64,000 nucleotides of DNA from Rhodobacteraceae bacterium bin131. GTDB taxonomy: Bacteria; Pseudomonadota; Alphaproteobacteria; Rhodobacterales; Rhodobacteraceae. The DNA is taken from positions 1 to 64,000 of the forward strand of contig MPNP01000002.1 of NCBI GenBank assembly GCA_002239085.1, given 5' to 3'. The notes under the pieces were generated by a model. That model was given only the letters and a program-made list of their open reading frames with translations. It had not been told where the DNA came from and searched no databases. Each line of letters opens with the position of its first letter. The stretch's first letter is position 1. Of this stretch, positions 1 through 9,143 are shown piece after piece. The position numbers and the translations under genes were made by a program.

Positions 1-2
1 CG

Positions 3-665
3 GAATATTCCATCGGTGTGTTTCGCTATAAGGGGCGCCGTTTAGTGGTATCCTACAGTCCGGCACGGGCCCGCAAGGATGCTGCCGACCGTCAACGAGC
101 TGTGGACAAGTTGCTGAAGAAACTGGCAAACTCGGACAATCCCCGGGAGATGATGGGGCGTGGTGGACGATGGCGGTATATCAAGCTCATGGAGAAATCC
201 CGTGTTGTCCTGGATGAAGATAAACTCCGGTACGATGCGCGTTGGGATGGATTGCATGGGGTGATCACCAATCTCCGGAACATCCCGGCCACGGAATTGT
301 TGGCACGGTATCGTGGATTATGGCGGATTGAAGAAAGTTTTCGTATCGCGAAGACGGATTTGAGAATACGACCGATCTATCATTGGACCGCGTCCCGTAT
401 CAAGGCTCATATCGCCCTGTGCTTTATGGCGTTCAGTCTGATACGCCATCTGGGTCATCGCTTGGCGGGTCTGGACATGCGGCTGTCACCGAGAGGCATT
501 CGGGATGCTTTGGCTCACCAGCAATGTTCGATTGTCCGGGATGATGAGAGTGGCCAGCGTTATGTGATACCCTCGACGACCACGAAGGAGGGAAAAGCGA
601 TTTACAAGGCGATGGGTGTCAAGATGGGAACCACGGCGTACGCATTGTACCAAGATGAGGACTGA
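3..665 (+). CDS. IS transposase, C-terminal part (IS4/IS1634-like DDE), cut by window edge
   Basis: The reading frame is open from the first bases, so the gene starts before the window and only about the last 220 residues are present. The signature around YRGLWRIEESFRIAK (Y-x2-R, then E, then K) is the last part of the DDE domain of IS4/IS1634-type transposases. It is followed by a hydrophobic stretch typical of the family tail. Base composition is clearly more GC-rich than the neighbouring genes, as expected of an acquired element. I could not define the right terminal inverted repeat; it should lie shortly after 665, before the AT-rich leader of the next gene. The exact IS family is an inference from the signature only. 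Confidence 0.8.
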   Translation, partial: EYSIGVFRYKGRRLVVSYSPARARKDAADRQRAVDKLLKKLANSDNPREMMGRGGRWRYIKLMEKSRVVLDEDKLRYDARWDGLHGVITNLRNIPATELLARYRGLWRIEESFRIAKTDLRIRPIYHWTASRIKAHIALCFMAFSLIRHLGHRLAGLDMRLSPRGIRDALAHQQCSIVRDDESGQRYVIPSTTTKEGKAIYKAMGVKMGTTAYALYQDED

Positions 666-1177
666 AAGCGGCATTATATAGGGGAGAAAGAAGGGACTTT
701 GGCGAGCCAAAAATGAGGGCAATGTAGTGCCTAGTTTTTAGGGGGTACCCCCATAGAATCGGTGTTTTAAGCGATAAAGTGTCGAAGTCAGGACAAAAGG
801 GGCAATTACTTGTTCATTTAATACCATTCCTTTTTCGGCTATATTGGGTTCTAATTACCTTCAATCTTCCCGAATCACTCGAGTGATTAGGGATTGAAAA
901 GCCTACTTCTGTTGGGAATTATTGATCAGGTGGTTTTTCGGGAAACCTATTCGGTTTTTCATATGTCATCGAAAAATAAAAGGAGTAAAAGGGAGTAAAT
1001 GTAATACTTCCCGAAAAATACTCGCGGAGTAAAGAAATTGCTTGACAACAAATAATTAACTAACTAGTTAGTAGATAGATTGAATTTAAGTTTTGAATTC
1101 AATCGTAATGTACTTGATTAATGAAAGAGGAAAAGGTTAGTCCAAGTCCTCAAATATCAATGGAAGGAGATATAATC
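666..1177. other. Long leader / intergenic region upstream of ABC importer operon
   Basis: No convincing gene. It holds several symmetrical elements: a GC-rich palindrome GGGGGTACCCCC at 741-752, a 16-bp perfect palindrome AATCACTCGAGTGATT at 873-888, an inverted repeat TTTTTCGGGAA (934-944) / TTCCCGAAAAA (1008-1018), and three GGAGTAAA direct repeats between about 980 and 1035. The left part probably includes the end of the insertion sequence. The right part is the promoter region of the importer operon. Confidence 0.5.
1043..1072 (+). promoter_or_regulatory. TTGACA box with overlapping 14-bp palindromic operator
   Basis: A perfect -35-like TTGACA (1043-1048) is followed by the perfect palindrome ACTAACTAGTTAGT (1059-1072), which covers the position where a -10 would lie. 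No good -10 hexamer is visible. The core TAACTAGTTA recurs upstream of the aldehyde dehydrogenase gene (7571-7580), and a spaced version lies upstream of the CoA-transferase gene. This suggests a repressor site for a TetR- or MarR-like regulator that is not encoded in this window. Confidence 0.5.
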
Positions 1178-2290
1178 ATGTCATTCATCAAAAAGTTTGT
1201 AGAAAGTGAGACGATTAGTCGTCGAAACTTTCTACTCGCATCAGCTTACGGGGTTTCCGGGGCTGCGGCGATGCGAATGTTTGGACCATCGCCTCTAATG
1301 GCCGCAATCTATAGTGACCCAACAATTGCTTGGAGCTATCGAAATCGAACAAATCCCTACTGGAACGAAATTGTTTCGGGTGGTGAGGCCTTTGTTGAAA
1401 GCTTGGGGAAATCAAAAGATTTTCTGACGCACCTTATCAACGAAGGATCTTCGGAGAAGTCGCTTGCGGACGTTAAAGCTCTTCTTGCCAAGACTAACGG
1501 TGAGCTCGCTCTGGCAATTGACACTAATGACGCACCCAATGCGCGTCCAGTTGTAGAAGCTTGTGTTGATGCTGGTGCATATGTCTCAACTCTTTGGAAT
1601 AAAACGAATGATTTGCATCCGTGGGATTTTGGAGACAATTACGTGAGCCATATGTCTTGGTCAGATGAGGGTCCTGCTGAGCAAACAGCTCGAATTGTAC
1701 TTGAAGCAATGGGCGGTAAAGGTGGCGTTGTACATCTCGGTGGTATTGCCTCTAACAACCCTGCGATTGAACGGTTGAACGGTCTTAAGAATGCTTTGAA
1801 AGATTATCCCGACGTTGAGCTATTAGACGCCCAACCTGCTGATTGGGATACTCAAAAAGCAAACCAAGTAATGTCGGCCTTTCTGACTCGTTATGGGGAT
1901 GAAATTACTGGCGTCCATTGCGCGAATGATACTATCGCATATGGTGTGCTTGAAGCCTTACGAGCTGAGGGTATTGAAGATATGCCCGTCACAGCTTATG
2001 ACGGCAACCCTCAAGCGGTTCAGCTTGTCGCAGACCGTAAGCTCCTTGCAACAGTGTTTACCAATCCGCATTGGGGTGGTGGAATTACTGCCGCATTGGC
2101 CTATTATGCTGCAACCGGTTTTTTCAAACCATCAGAAGAGCCAAATGAACATCGAGAGTTTAATGGTCCAACGATCTTTGTAACTCCTGAAGACGCACTT
2201 GAGTTCAAGGCAAACTACCTTGACAGCGTTCCAACCTATGATTGGCAAGATTTTTGGGGACCCTCAAACGGTCCAATCGTTTACAAATAA
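1178..2290 (+). CDS. Sugar-type ABC transporter substrate-binding protein (RbsB-like, Tat signal)
   Basis: Periplasmic binding protein of the ribose/LacI-fold family (370 aa), first gene of an ABC importer operon. The start at 1178 is preceded by a strong AAGGAGAT ribosome binding site; an in-frame ATG at 1121 lacks one. Residues 14-20 read SRRNFLL, a twin-arginine signal followed by a hydrophobic Ala-rich stretch, so export is predicted by Tat rather than Sec. The C-terminal half has the typical family segments (IERLNGLKNAL; VHCANDTIAYGVLEAL). The ligand cannot be read from sequence. The neighbouring two-permease plus double-ATPase set resembles carbohydrate or polyol importers. A strong stem-loop follows the stop codon. 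Confidence 0.85.
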   Translation: MSFIKKFVESETISRRNFLLASAYGVSGAAAMRMFGPSPLMAAIYSDPTIAWSYRNRTNPYWNEIVSGGEAFVESLGKSKDFLTHLINEGSSEKSLADVKALLAKTNGELALAIDTNDAPNARPVVEACVDAGAYVSTLWNKTNDLHPWDFGDNYVSHMSWSDEGPAEQTARIVLEAMGGKGGVVHLGGIASNNPAIERLNGLKNALKDYPDVELLDAQPADWDTQKANQVMSAFLTRYGDEITGVHCANDTIAYGVLEALRAEGIEDMPVTAYDGNPQAVQLVADRKLLATVFTNPHWGGGITAALAYYAATGFFKPSEEPNEHREFNGPTIFVTPEDALEFKANYLDSVPTYDWQDFWGPSNGPIVYK

Positions 2291-2306
2291 GTTGGAAACA
2301 AAAAAT

Positions 2307-2337
2307 AGTTCGGTTAGAGTCAAAATCTAACCGAACT
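2307..2337 (+). terminator. Intercistronic stem-loop after binding-protein gene
   Basis: AGTTCGGTTAGA (2307-2318) and TCTAACCGAACT (2326-2337) form a perfect 12-bp stem with a 7-nt loop, followed by TTATTATT. It sits between the binding-protein gene and the first permease. Such hairpins act as partial terminators or 3'-end stabilisers that raise binding-protein mRNA over the rest of the operon. Confidence 0.65.
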
Positions 2338-2409
2338 TTATTATTCAGTTCATAAAAGATGTTTTGCTGGGGCAGTTAAACTACTGCACGGAGTAGGGGA
2401 GGGCAGGCG

Positions 2410-3411
2410 ATGGCAACAGCCAGAGCATTAGATTTGCCTACGAAGTTAAAGAAGGCAATAAGCCGAGACACTATAATAAAGTGGGCACCGCTGTTGGTTT
2501 TGCTCATTCTTATGGCCTTTTTCACCGTAATTGAGCCGCGGTTTTTCTCGGTACGTAATTTTGCGCGAATCTTGATTGCTGCATCACCTGCATTGATGGT
2601 GGCGGTAGGGGTAACTTTTGTTATCATAATGGGTTCAATTGATCTTTCCATGGAAGGAACCGTATCAGTTTGCGCTGTATCATTTGCTTTTTGCTTTATG
2701 GCCCTTGGAGGAACACTTGCGAGTTGGGCCTGGATAGCACTTCCATTTACACTTATCATTGGGGCTGTTGTCGGAGGCATTAATGGGCTCATTCATGTCA
2801 AGCTCAAGATTCCTTCATTTATGGCATCTCTTGCTCTAGGCTTCGTTGGTACAGGGCTCGCAATGGTCATGACAGGAGGTGACCGTATTCGCATTGAGGA
2901 TGAATTATATCGTTCTCTTTTGACAGAGAGGATATTTAACTTTCCAATCATGGTTTACGTTGCGGCCCTGTTTCTTTTGGTAGCTTGGTTTGTACAATCG
3001 TATACAACTTTAGGTCGTAACTTCTATGCAATTGGAGGTGGTGAAGACCTGGCGCTTGCTTCCGGCCTCAACGTTAATCGAATTCGTATTATGGGCTTCA
3101 TGTTGGCCGGAATATTTTTTGCTGTGGGGGCATTGCTCGCGGTAGGACGTATTGGAATTGCTGAGACTGCGACAGGAAATAACTTTATGTTTCTTTCAAT
3201 TACCGCTGTTGTTGTTGGGGGTACCGCGCTTTGGGGAGGCATTGGAGGAGCTTGGAATACTCTCATTGGGGTATTAATCGTTTTCGTCATTGGTAATGGT
3301 ATGGTTGTGATCGGGCTTCCTAGCTACGCACAAGATGGAGTTCTTGGTCTCCTTGTAATCATAGCCGTAATTTTATCCACGAATCGTAAATCGATAAGCT
3401 TTGTGAAATAG
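2410..3411 (+). CDS. ABC transporter permease, RbsC family (first)
   Basis: Inner-membrane permease of a ribose/galactose-type importer, 333 aa with about eight to ten hydrophobic segments. The family motif GSIDLS is at residues 75-80, and a conserved Gly-rich loop (VVVGGTALWGGIGG) lies in the C-terminal third, near where the ATPase docks. An upstream AGGGGAGGG serves as ribosome binding site. The gene is only 10 nt from the ATPase gene. A second, clearly different RbsC-type permease follows at 4934, so the channel is probably a heterodimer, as in LsrC/LsrD or YtfT/YjfF systems. Confidence 0.88.
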   Translation: MATARALDLPTKLKKAISRDTIIKWAPLLVLLILMAFFTVIEPRFFSVRNFARILIAASPALMVAVGVTFVIIMGSIDLSMEGTVSVCAVSFAFCFMALGGTLASWAWIALPFTLIIGAVVGGINGLIHVKLKIPSFMASLALGFVGTGLAMVMTGGDRIRIEDELYRSLLTERIFNFPIMVYVAALFLLVAWFVQSYTTLGRNFYAIGGGEDLALASGLNVNRIRIMGFMLAGIFFAVGALLAVGRIGIAETATGNNFMFLSITAVVVGGTALWGGIGGAWNTLIGVLIVFVIGNGMVVIGLPSYAQDGVLGLLVIIAVILSTNRKSISFVK

Positions 3412-3421
3412 AGGTGGGCTG

Positions 3422-4927
3422 GTGTATCAATTAACAAAAGCTGATAAAAAGTTTCCGGGTGTTCATGCGTTGAAAGGAGTGGATTTTTTTATTGACCGGG
3501 GAGAGATTGTTGGCCTGGTTGGTGAAAATGGTGCCGGGAAGTCAACCCTGATGAAGGTTATTTATGGCACATATCAATTAGATTCAGGGACAATGCAAAT
3601 TGACGGCAATACCGTACGATTTCAGAATCCCCGGCAAGCAATGAGTCATGGCATTGGCATGTTATTTCAAGAACAGTCGCTTATCATCAACCTCACGGTG
3701 ATGGAAAATATTTTTCTTGGTTTTGAGCAGCAATTCGTGAAATGGGGCGTTATCAATTGGAAGTCAATGGCAGAAGCAGCTCGGTATCAATTAACTAAGG
3801 TAAAGCTAAATATCGATCCTGCTGCGATAACGTCCACTCTATCATTTGCTCAAAGACAATTAGTTGAACTCGCTAAAGTTCTCACTTTGGAAGAAAGAAT
3901 CGACGGTGATCTTGTTATTTTGCTTGATGAACCGACCTCGGTTCTTGCACCTGAAGAGGTTGAGTTACTGTTTGGGATAGTGCGGGAATTGACTAATCGT
4001 GCTGCGTTCATTTTCGTTAGTCATCGTATTGAAGAGGTGTTAGAACTATCAGACCGAATTTACGTTATGAAAGATGGCGAAGTTGTTGATCTGGTCAATA
4101 AAAATGATGCCAATACCAACGAAATTCAGCGCCAGATGGTCGGTCGCGAGATTGATAAAGAATACTATCGTGAGCATCGGCAAAAACCATATGATTCGAA
4201 TAAGACACTTGTTTCATTAGATTCTGTAAGCGTTTCGGGAAAGTTCTCGGAAATCTCCTTTGACTTACACGCTGGCGAGGTGTTAAGTCTTGTTGGTACT
4301 GAAGGCTCTGGTCGCGAATCGATACTCCGTACAGTTTTTGGTCTTGAGACACCGTCAAGCGGGTTAGTGAAAGTAAAAGGAACTCCATACACTCGAGGTA
4401 ACGTGCGCGAAGCAGTAGAACGAGGTGTTGGTTATGTCCCCCGTGAACGAAAAATAGAAGGTATTGTGAATGGCATGAACGTCTACGAAAATATGACGCT
4501 CAGTCAATTGAAGAATTATTCTAAAAATGGTGTTCTTCGTGTCGGTGATGAGAAATCTATGGCCCAAGATTGGGTTCAAACACTTGCAATCAAAACGCCC
4601 GATGTCTCTAAAGATTGTGGGGGCTTGTCGGGTGGCAACCAACAAAAAGTTGTTTTGGCCAAATGGCGGTCGGGTGGTTCTGATGTGATATTACTTGATC
4701 ATCCGACACGAGGACTCGATATTGGAGCCAAGGAAGACGTTTATGAAATGGTTCGAACTATGTGTGAAGATGGTTCGGGTATTATCCTTGTCGCTGATTC
4801 ATTGGAAGAGGCTATTGGTCTCAGTCATACAATCCTTGTTCTCAAAGATGGAAAATTCCAAAAAAGATTTGATGGATCAGCGGGTGATAAGCCATCGCTT
4901 TATGACCTTTTACACCATATGATTTGA
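3422..4927 (+). CDS. Sugar ABC transporter double ATPase (RbsA/MglA-like), divergent second site
   Basis: Two fused ATP-binding domains, 501 aa, energising the importer formed with the flanking permeases. Domain 1 is canonical: Walker A GENGAGKST at 34-42, Walker B LLDEP at 167-171 with catalytic Glu170, and switch His201; its signature is the unusual LSFAQ (140-144). Domain 2 has the degenerate Walker A usual for this family (GTEGSGRES, 292-300) and LSGGN (402-406). Its Walker B reads LLDHP (424-428), so His427 replaces the glutamate that is normally kept. One functional hydrolysis site is therefore expected. Start is GTG, with AGAGGTGG upstream. Confidence 0.88.
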   Translation: MYQLTKADKKFPGVHALKGVDFFIDRGEIVGLVGENGAGKSTLMKVIYGTYQLDSGTMQIDGNTVRFQNPRQAMSHGIGMLFQEQSLIINLTVMENIFLGFEQQFVKWGVINWKSMAEAARYQLTKVKLNIDPAAITSTLSFAQRQLVELAKVLTLEERIDGDLVILLDEPTSVLAPEEVELLFGIVRELTNRAAFIFVSHRIEEVLELSDRIYVMKDGEVVDLVNKNDANTNEIQRQMVGREIDKEYYREHRQKPYDSNKTLVSLDSVSVSGKFSEISFDLHAGEVLSLVGTEGSGRESILRTVFGLETPSSGLVKVKGTPYTRGNVREAVERGVGYVPRERKIEGIVNGMNVYENMTLSQLKNYSKNGVLRVGDEKSMAQDWVQTLAIKTPDVSKDCGGLSGGNQQKVVLAKWRSGGSDVILLDHPTRGLDIGAKEDVYEMVRTMCEDGSGIILVADSLEEAIGLSHTILVLKDGKFQKRFDGSAGDKPSLYDLLHHMI

Positions 4928-4933
4928 TACGTT

Positions 4934-5881
4934 ATGATCATGAATATACATTCCTTGAAACCTTATTTTCCTTGGATAACCTTGGTAATACTAGTCTTAA
5001 TCGTCGGTGCAATCAATCCGGCTTTCTTGAATCCTAATAGTTTAATTTCGTTGGTCGCTGATATCGTACCCCTCTTCATTATGGCATTGGGCATGACGTT
5101 CGCGATTTATATAGGGGGAATTGATCTCTCTGTGCAGCAAATTGCAAATTTTGTGACGGTTGTGGCTACCGTTTATCTTTTGCCACTTGGCATTTTAGTT
5201 GCTGTGCTGTGTGTCCTAATTGGCTTCACCTTTGGAGCTATTTCAGGCTGGATAACAACAAAGCAATATGTTCCATCATTTGTAGCGACTTTGGCCATGG
5301 GATTTATTGCTCTTTCTTTTGCTAAGTTCTTATCAGGTGAGCGAGCCTTGTCGATGAATGCAGAATCTCGTGATGCAACATTTGGTTGGATTTTCGACAC
5401 CACATTGGGAGTTCCCAATGAACTGGTAATTGGGGCAATAGTACTCATTATTGTTTGGTTTTTACAAACCCGTACGACATTTGGCCGAGCTTTAAAAGCT
5501 GTAGGTTCAGGTGAATTAGCGGCTGTTGCCTCTGGAATTAATGTGGATCAGATAAAGATATTGGCATTCGCCATTTCTGGTGCTACGGCGGCAATTGCTG
5601 GGCTTATGTTTTCTGTCAAATTATCGGGGGGAGATGCAAATCTTGCAAATGGGTTTTTGATTCTTGCAATAGTCGCGGTGTTAGTCGGGGGAACACCTCT
5701 CACGGGTGGAGTTGGCGGAGTAATCAATACCTTGGCGGGCACATTGATTGTCGTCGTAATCCGTTCGGCAATGATTTACCTTGATATAAACGCAACAATG
5801 CAACAGATGGTGTTTGGAATTATCTTGATCGTTGCGATCGCACTCACGATTGATCGGTCAAAAATTCGGATTGTTAAATGA
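4934..5881 (+). CDS. ABC transporter permease, RbsC family (second)
   Basis: Second inner-membrane permease, 315 aa, hydrophobic throughout, with the family motif GGIDLS at 61-66 and the conserved C-terminal loop VLVGGTPLTGGVGG. It is distinct in sequence from the first permease, pointing to a heterodimeric translocation pore. It starts 6 nt after the ATPase gene, and its stop overlaps the start of the next gene (ATGA at 5878-5881), so the dehydrogenase that follows is translationally coupled to transport. Confidence 0.87.
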   Translation: MIMNIHSLKPYFPWITLVILVLIVGAINPAFLNPNSLISLVADIVPLFIMALGMTFAIYIGGIDLSVQQIANFVTVVATVYLLPLGILVAVLCVLIGFTFGAISGWITTKQYVPSFVATLAMGFIALSFAKFLSGERALSMNAESRDATFGWIFDTTLGVPNELVIGAIVLIIVWFLQTRTTFGRALKAVGSGELAAVASGINVDQIKILAFAISGATAAIAGLMFSVKLSGGDANLANGFLILAIVAVLVGGTPLTGGVGGVINTLAGTLIVVVIRSAMIYLDINATMQQMVFGIILIVAIALTIDRSKIRIVK

Positions 5882-6906
5882 TGCGGGTCGCAGTCTTAGT
5901 GGAGCCAAAAAGGTTCCAGATTGAGACTCGACCCATTCCCAAACCAGAAAGAAATCAGGTTCTGATTCGTGTTGGATGTGTCGGTATTTGTGGAACCGAT
6001 TTACATATATTCAGTGGCAATTATGCGACCAGTAATCTTCCGATGGTGCTTGGACACGAATTTGCTGGAACTATCACTGAACTAGGTGGTGATGTAAAAA
6101 ATTTATGTATCGGTGGAAAAGCTATTGTCGATATGAATATTGGCTGTGGTGCTTGCTATTGGTGTCGCCGTAACGAAATTTTAAGCTGTCCTGAAATGGC
6201 TCAATTAGGTATCACAATGGATGGAGCCTTTGCTGAATATATTGCCGTCCCAGCACACCTTGTAATTCCGGCCCCTAGCGGTATTCCCTTTGAGGTACTG
6301 TCCTTAACAGAACCCTTGGCATGCGTTATTCGAGCAGCCCGCAAGGCCAAGATAAGGTTTGGTAATTCAGTTGTCGTTCTTGGTGCCGGACCCATTGGCA
6401 ATCTACACGTACAATTACTGCGAACAATCGGTGCTGCACCCATAGTTGTCTTTGACATTGTCAAGGAACGTGTCGCTCTGGCTTGTCAGTATGGAGCTGA
6501 TTATGGTGTGTCAGACCCTGATGAATTGCACAAAGTCGTAACTGAGGTTACTGCTGGACGTGGAGCGGATGTGGTTATTGAATGTGTCGGGCTGCCACAT
6601 CTTTACCAGACCGCCATGCAATTGATTCGCAAAGGTGGTCATGTTGCAGCGTTTGGTCTGACAGGGGCCGAAGATTCACTCCCCTTGAATATCTTAAAAA
6701 CTATATTGGAGGAGAACTCAATTAAAGGCTCCGTCGCAGGTATGGGCCAAGATATGTATGATGCACTTACGTTACTTGCACATAAACGGATTAATCCAAA
6801 ACCATTGCTCGGAACCAAATACCGATTGATCGATATCCAAAGCGCATTTGAGAATTATCCTGGACACCCTGAAAACTTAAAAACCCAAATCGTTATTGAA
6901 GATTAG
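5878..6906 (+). CDS. Zinc-dependent alcohol/polyol dehydrogenase (MDR family)
   Basis: NAD(P)-dependent zinc dehydrogenase, 342 aa, resembling sorbitol and threonine dehydrogenases. Catalytic-zinc ligands: Cys38 (GICGTD) and His60-Glu61 (GHE). The structural-zinc lobe has four cysteines at 90, 93, 96 and 104. The Rossmann motif GAGPIG is at 169-174, and an Asp at the end of the second strand (VVFDIVKERV) favours NAD. Its start overlaps the permease stop, so it is the first catabolic enzyme of the importer operon and probably oxidises the imported compound. A second ATG directly follows the first. Confidence 0.87.
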   Translation: MMRVAVLVEPKRFQIETRPIPKPERNQVLIRVGCVGICGTDLHIFSGNYATSNLPMVLGHEFAGTITELGGDVKNLCIGGKAIVDMNIGCGACYWCRRNEILSCPEMAQLGITMDGAFAEYIAVPAHLVIPAPSGIPFEVLSLTEPLACVIRAARKAKIRFGNSVVVLGAGPIGNLHVQLLRTIGAAPIVVFDIVKERVALACQYGADYGVSDPDELHKVVTEVTAGRGADVVIECVGLPHLYQTAMQLIRKGGHVAAFGLTGAEDSLPLNILKTILEENSIKGSVAGMGQDMYDALTLLAHKRINPKPLLGTKYRLIDIQSAFENYPGHPENLKTQIVIED

Positions 6907-6919
6907 AGAGTGATACAAT

Positions 6920-7495
6920 ATGGTGAATACAACCGAGATCTTTATATCAAAACCACAAGGAATGATCCCAAACAGTCGGTTTCCTCTACTGGTCCATAGG
7001 AAGGCTATTCCGGGCGGTGGAGCAAACGCTATTAAAGTAAGATTCCAAACCAACGGTTGGTCAAACAACTGGGATTATCCGGGCATTTACGAATACGCGC
7101 ATTTCCATTCAACAACACATGAATGCTTAGGGTGTGCTAAAGGGTGGATGGAATTCAAGCTTTCGGTGGGTGAGGGTGGATGGAGTCAAGTAAAAATTAA
7201 AGCTGGTGATGTGATTATCATGCCGGCAGGTGTCAGTCACGAAATGATTGGACAATCTGCCGATATCCATATGTGTGGTGGTTATCCTGATGGTCGCGAT
7301 TGGGATGACATTCAAGAAGAGTTTCTATCCGTAGAAGATTACAAACGAGCTTGTAAACGAATTAAGATGTTACCAATCCCAGCTAAAGATCCAGCAACAG
7401 GGGGAGTTATGGTTGAGTGGCATGCTGCTCCATCTTCGGTGGACGGAGGTTGGAACGATTGGTGCCATGCACTTGATGCGAGGTCATCGATTTGA
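6920..7495 (+). CDS. Cupin-domain protein, YjlB-like
   Basis: A 191-aa single-domain cupin. The first cupin motif is visible in HFHSTTHECLGCAKGWMEF, where the two histidines, a further His and a Glu can bind metal; the second motif is AGDVIIMPAGVSHEMI. The family resembles Bacillus YjlB, whose function is unknown. As the last gene of the importer operon (13 nt after the dehydrogenase) it may be an isomerase or epimerase, or a lyase acting on the imported carbohydrate or its oxidation product; this is inference. Confidence 0.75.
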   Translation: MVNTTEIFISKPQGMIPNSRFPLLVHRKAIPGGGANAIKVRFQTNGWSNNWDYPGIYEYAHFHSTTHECLGCAKGWMEFKLSVGEGGWSQVKIKAGDVIIMPAGVSHEMIGQSADIHMCGGYPDGRDWDDIQEEFLSVEDYKRACKRIKMLPIPAKDPATGGVMVEWHAAPSSVDGGWNDWCHALDARSSI

Positions 7496-7566
7496 TTCTC
7501 CTTGGTAAGGAAAGCATCCAAAAAAATTTAATAAAAATAAAACTTGTTCTTGAAGGAAAAAAATAG

Positions 7567-7588
7567 TAAATAACTAGTTATTTATAAT
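7567..7588 (+). promoter_or_regulatory. 18-bp palindromic operator abutting a TATAAT box
   Basis: TAAATAACTAGTTATTTA (7567-7584) is a perfect palindrome overlapping the 5' edge of a consensus TATAAT (7583-7588), 52 nt before the aldehyde dehydrogenase start. A repressor bound here would cover the spacer and -10. The central TAACTAGTTA is identical to that upstream of the importer operon. Confidence 0.6.
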
Positions 7589-7639
7589 TTAGCCTCTCGT
7601 TAATTCTAGATGCTTTCATAATAATTTGGAGGATTAGAT

Positions 7640-9142
7640 ATGGACATGCAATCAACGAAGCATATTCCACCTTCTTCGCCTCGGGAGTTTGGTTTTTTTT
7701 TAAACGGGAAGTTTGAACACGCGTGTGGCCGCGAGGTTTTTGAAAGAAATTCCCCTGCTCATGACATTCCGGTTTCACGGGTTCCTAAGTGTACTCATGC
7801 TGACCTTGATAAGGCTGTCGCATCGGCGCGCCAAGCCTTTGAAGATAGACGCTGGTCTGGATTGGCTGGAAGTGATCGTGCAGCGGTATTATTAAAAGCG
7901 GCTGAAATAATCCGCCAAAAACAAGAAGAAATTGCATTATGGGAAAGCCTTGAAAACGGCAAACCTATATCTCAGGCTCGTGCTGAAGTAGGTGGCTGTA
8001 TAGGAATGTATGAGTACGCAAGCGGCTTGGCCCGGATGGTGCATGGTGACAGTTTTAACAATCTGGGTGATGGTATGTTTGGGGTCGTCACTCGTGAGCC
8101 AGTGGGTGTTGTAGGGCTCATCACGCCGTGGAATTTTCCCTTTTTGATCCTGTGCGAACGCGTCCCTTATATCTTGGCATCCGGTTGTACTTTAGTTGTT
8201 AAACCGTCTGAAGTAACAAGTGCAACCACTCTGATTTTAGCAGAAATTCTCTCGGAGGCAGGTCTTCCAGAAGGGGTAATGAATGTCGTCACTGGGTCGG
8301 GTAATACAATTGGACAAGCGATGTCTGAGCATATGGATATTGATATGCTTTCTTTTACTGGTTCTACGCAAGTAGGGCGTTCTTGTGTGGCCGCGGCAAG
8401 TCGTTCAAATTTCAAAAAACTCGGACTTGAGCTCGGTGGTAAAAACCCCCAGATCGTTTTCGCCGATGCTGACCTTGAAGATGCCGCCGATGGTGTGGCA
8501 TTTGGTGTCGCATTCAATACGGGTCAATGTTGCGTATCAGGTTCAAGGCTCATCGTTGAGGCTTCGGTTGCCTCGGAGTTTACAGAACTAGTCGCAGCAA
8601 AAATGAACAAAATTCGTGTTGGGGACCCATTGGACGAGAATACCCAAGTCGGAGCCATCACCACAAATGCTCAGAACAAAACCATAATGTCTTATATTGT
8701 ACGCGGACAAAAAGAAGGAGCAACTCTTGTATGTGGAGGCTCACAATTAGACTTGGGAAGAGGTCAATTCATTGCCCCCACTCTGTTTACTGATGTTAAA
8801 AGAGAGATGGCTATTGCCCGAGATGAAATCTTTGGTCCTGTTCTTACTGTACAAAATTTTGAAACAGTTGAAGAAGCGGTCGCAATATCAAATGATACAG
8901 TCTATGGCCTCGCTGCATCGGTATGGACTAAGAACATTGACAAAGCTCTCATGGTCACACGACATGTACGTGCTGGACGATTTTGGGTTAATACGACTCT
9001 TTCGGGCGGTCCCGAACTCCCACTAGGAGGATTTAAGCAATCCGGTTGGGGGCGAGAGGCAGGATTGATGGGTGTTGAGGAATATACTCAAGTTAAATCT
9101 GTTCATATAGAGATAGGCAAGCGGAGCCCTTGGATTACCTAA
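7640..9142 (+). CDS. NAD(P)-dependent aldehyde dehydrogenase
   Basis: Full-length 500-aa aldehyde dehydrogenase. It shows Asn165 in PWNFP (oxyanion stabilisation), Glu265 in ELGGK (general base), and catalytic Cys298 in the FNTGQCC segment. ATG start with GGAGG upstream. First gene of a second unit controlled by the palindrome at 7567; the next gene begins one base after its stop. It probably oxidises an aldehyde made from the imported alcohol or by the adjacent GMC oxidoreductase. The substrate is not predictable from sequence; betaine-aldehyde-type and other ALDHs are all possible. Confidence 0.9.
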   Translation: MDMQSTKHIPPSSPREFGFFLNGKFEHACGREVFERNSPAHDIPVSRVPKCTHADLDKAVASARQAFEDRRWSGLAGSDRAAVLLKAAEIIRQKQEEIALWESLENGKPISQARAEVGGCIGMYEYASGLARMVHGDSFNNLGDGMFGVVTREPVGVVGLITPWNFPFLILCERVPYILASGCTLVVKPSEVTSATTLILAEILSEAGLPEGVMNVVTGSGNTIGQAMSEHMDIDMLSFTGSTQVGRSCVAAASRSNFKKLGLELGGKNPQIVFADADLEDAADGVAFGVAFNTGQCCVSGSRLIVEASVASEFTELVAAKMNKIRVGDPLDENTQVGAITTNAQNKTIMSYIVRGQKEGATLVCGGSQLDLGRGQFIAPTLFTDVKREMAIARDEIFGPVLTVQNFETVEEAVAISNDTVYGLAASVWTKNIDKALMVTRHVRAGRFWVNTTLSGGPELPLGGFKQSGWGREAGLMGVEEYTQVKSVHIEIGKRSPWIT

Positions 9143-9143
9143 C

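Noticed and set aside
2376..2792. Long minus-strand reading frames opposite the permease and other membrane genes
   Set aside because: They are antisense shadows of well-supported genes with no ribosome site or family resemblance.
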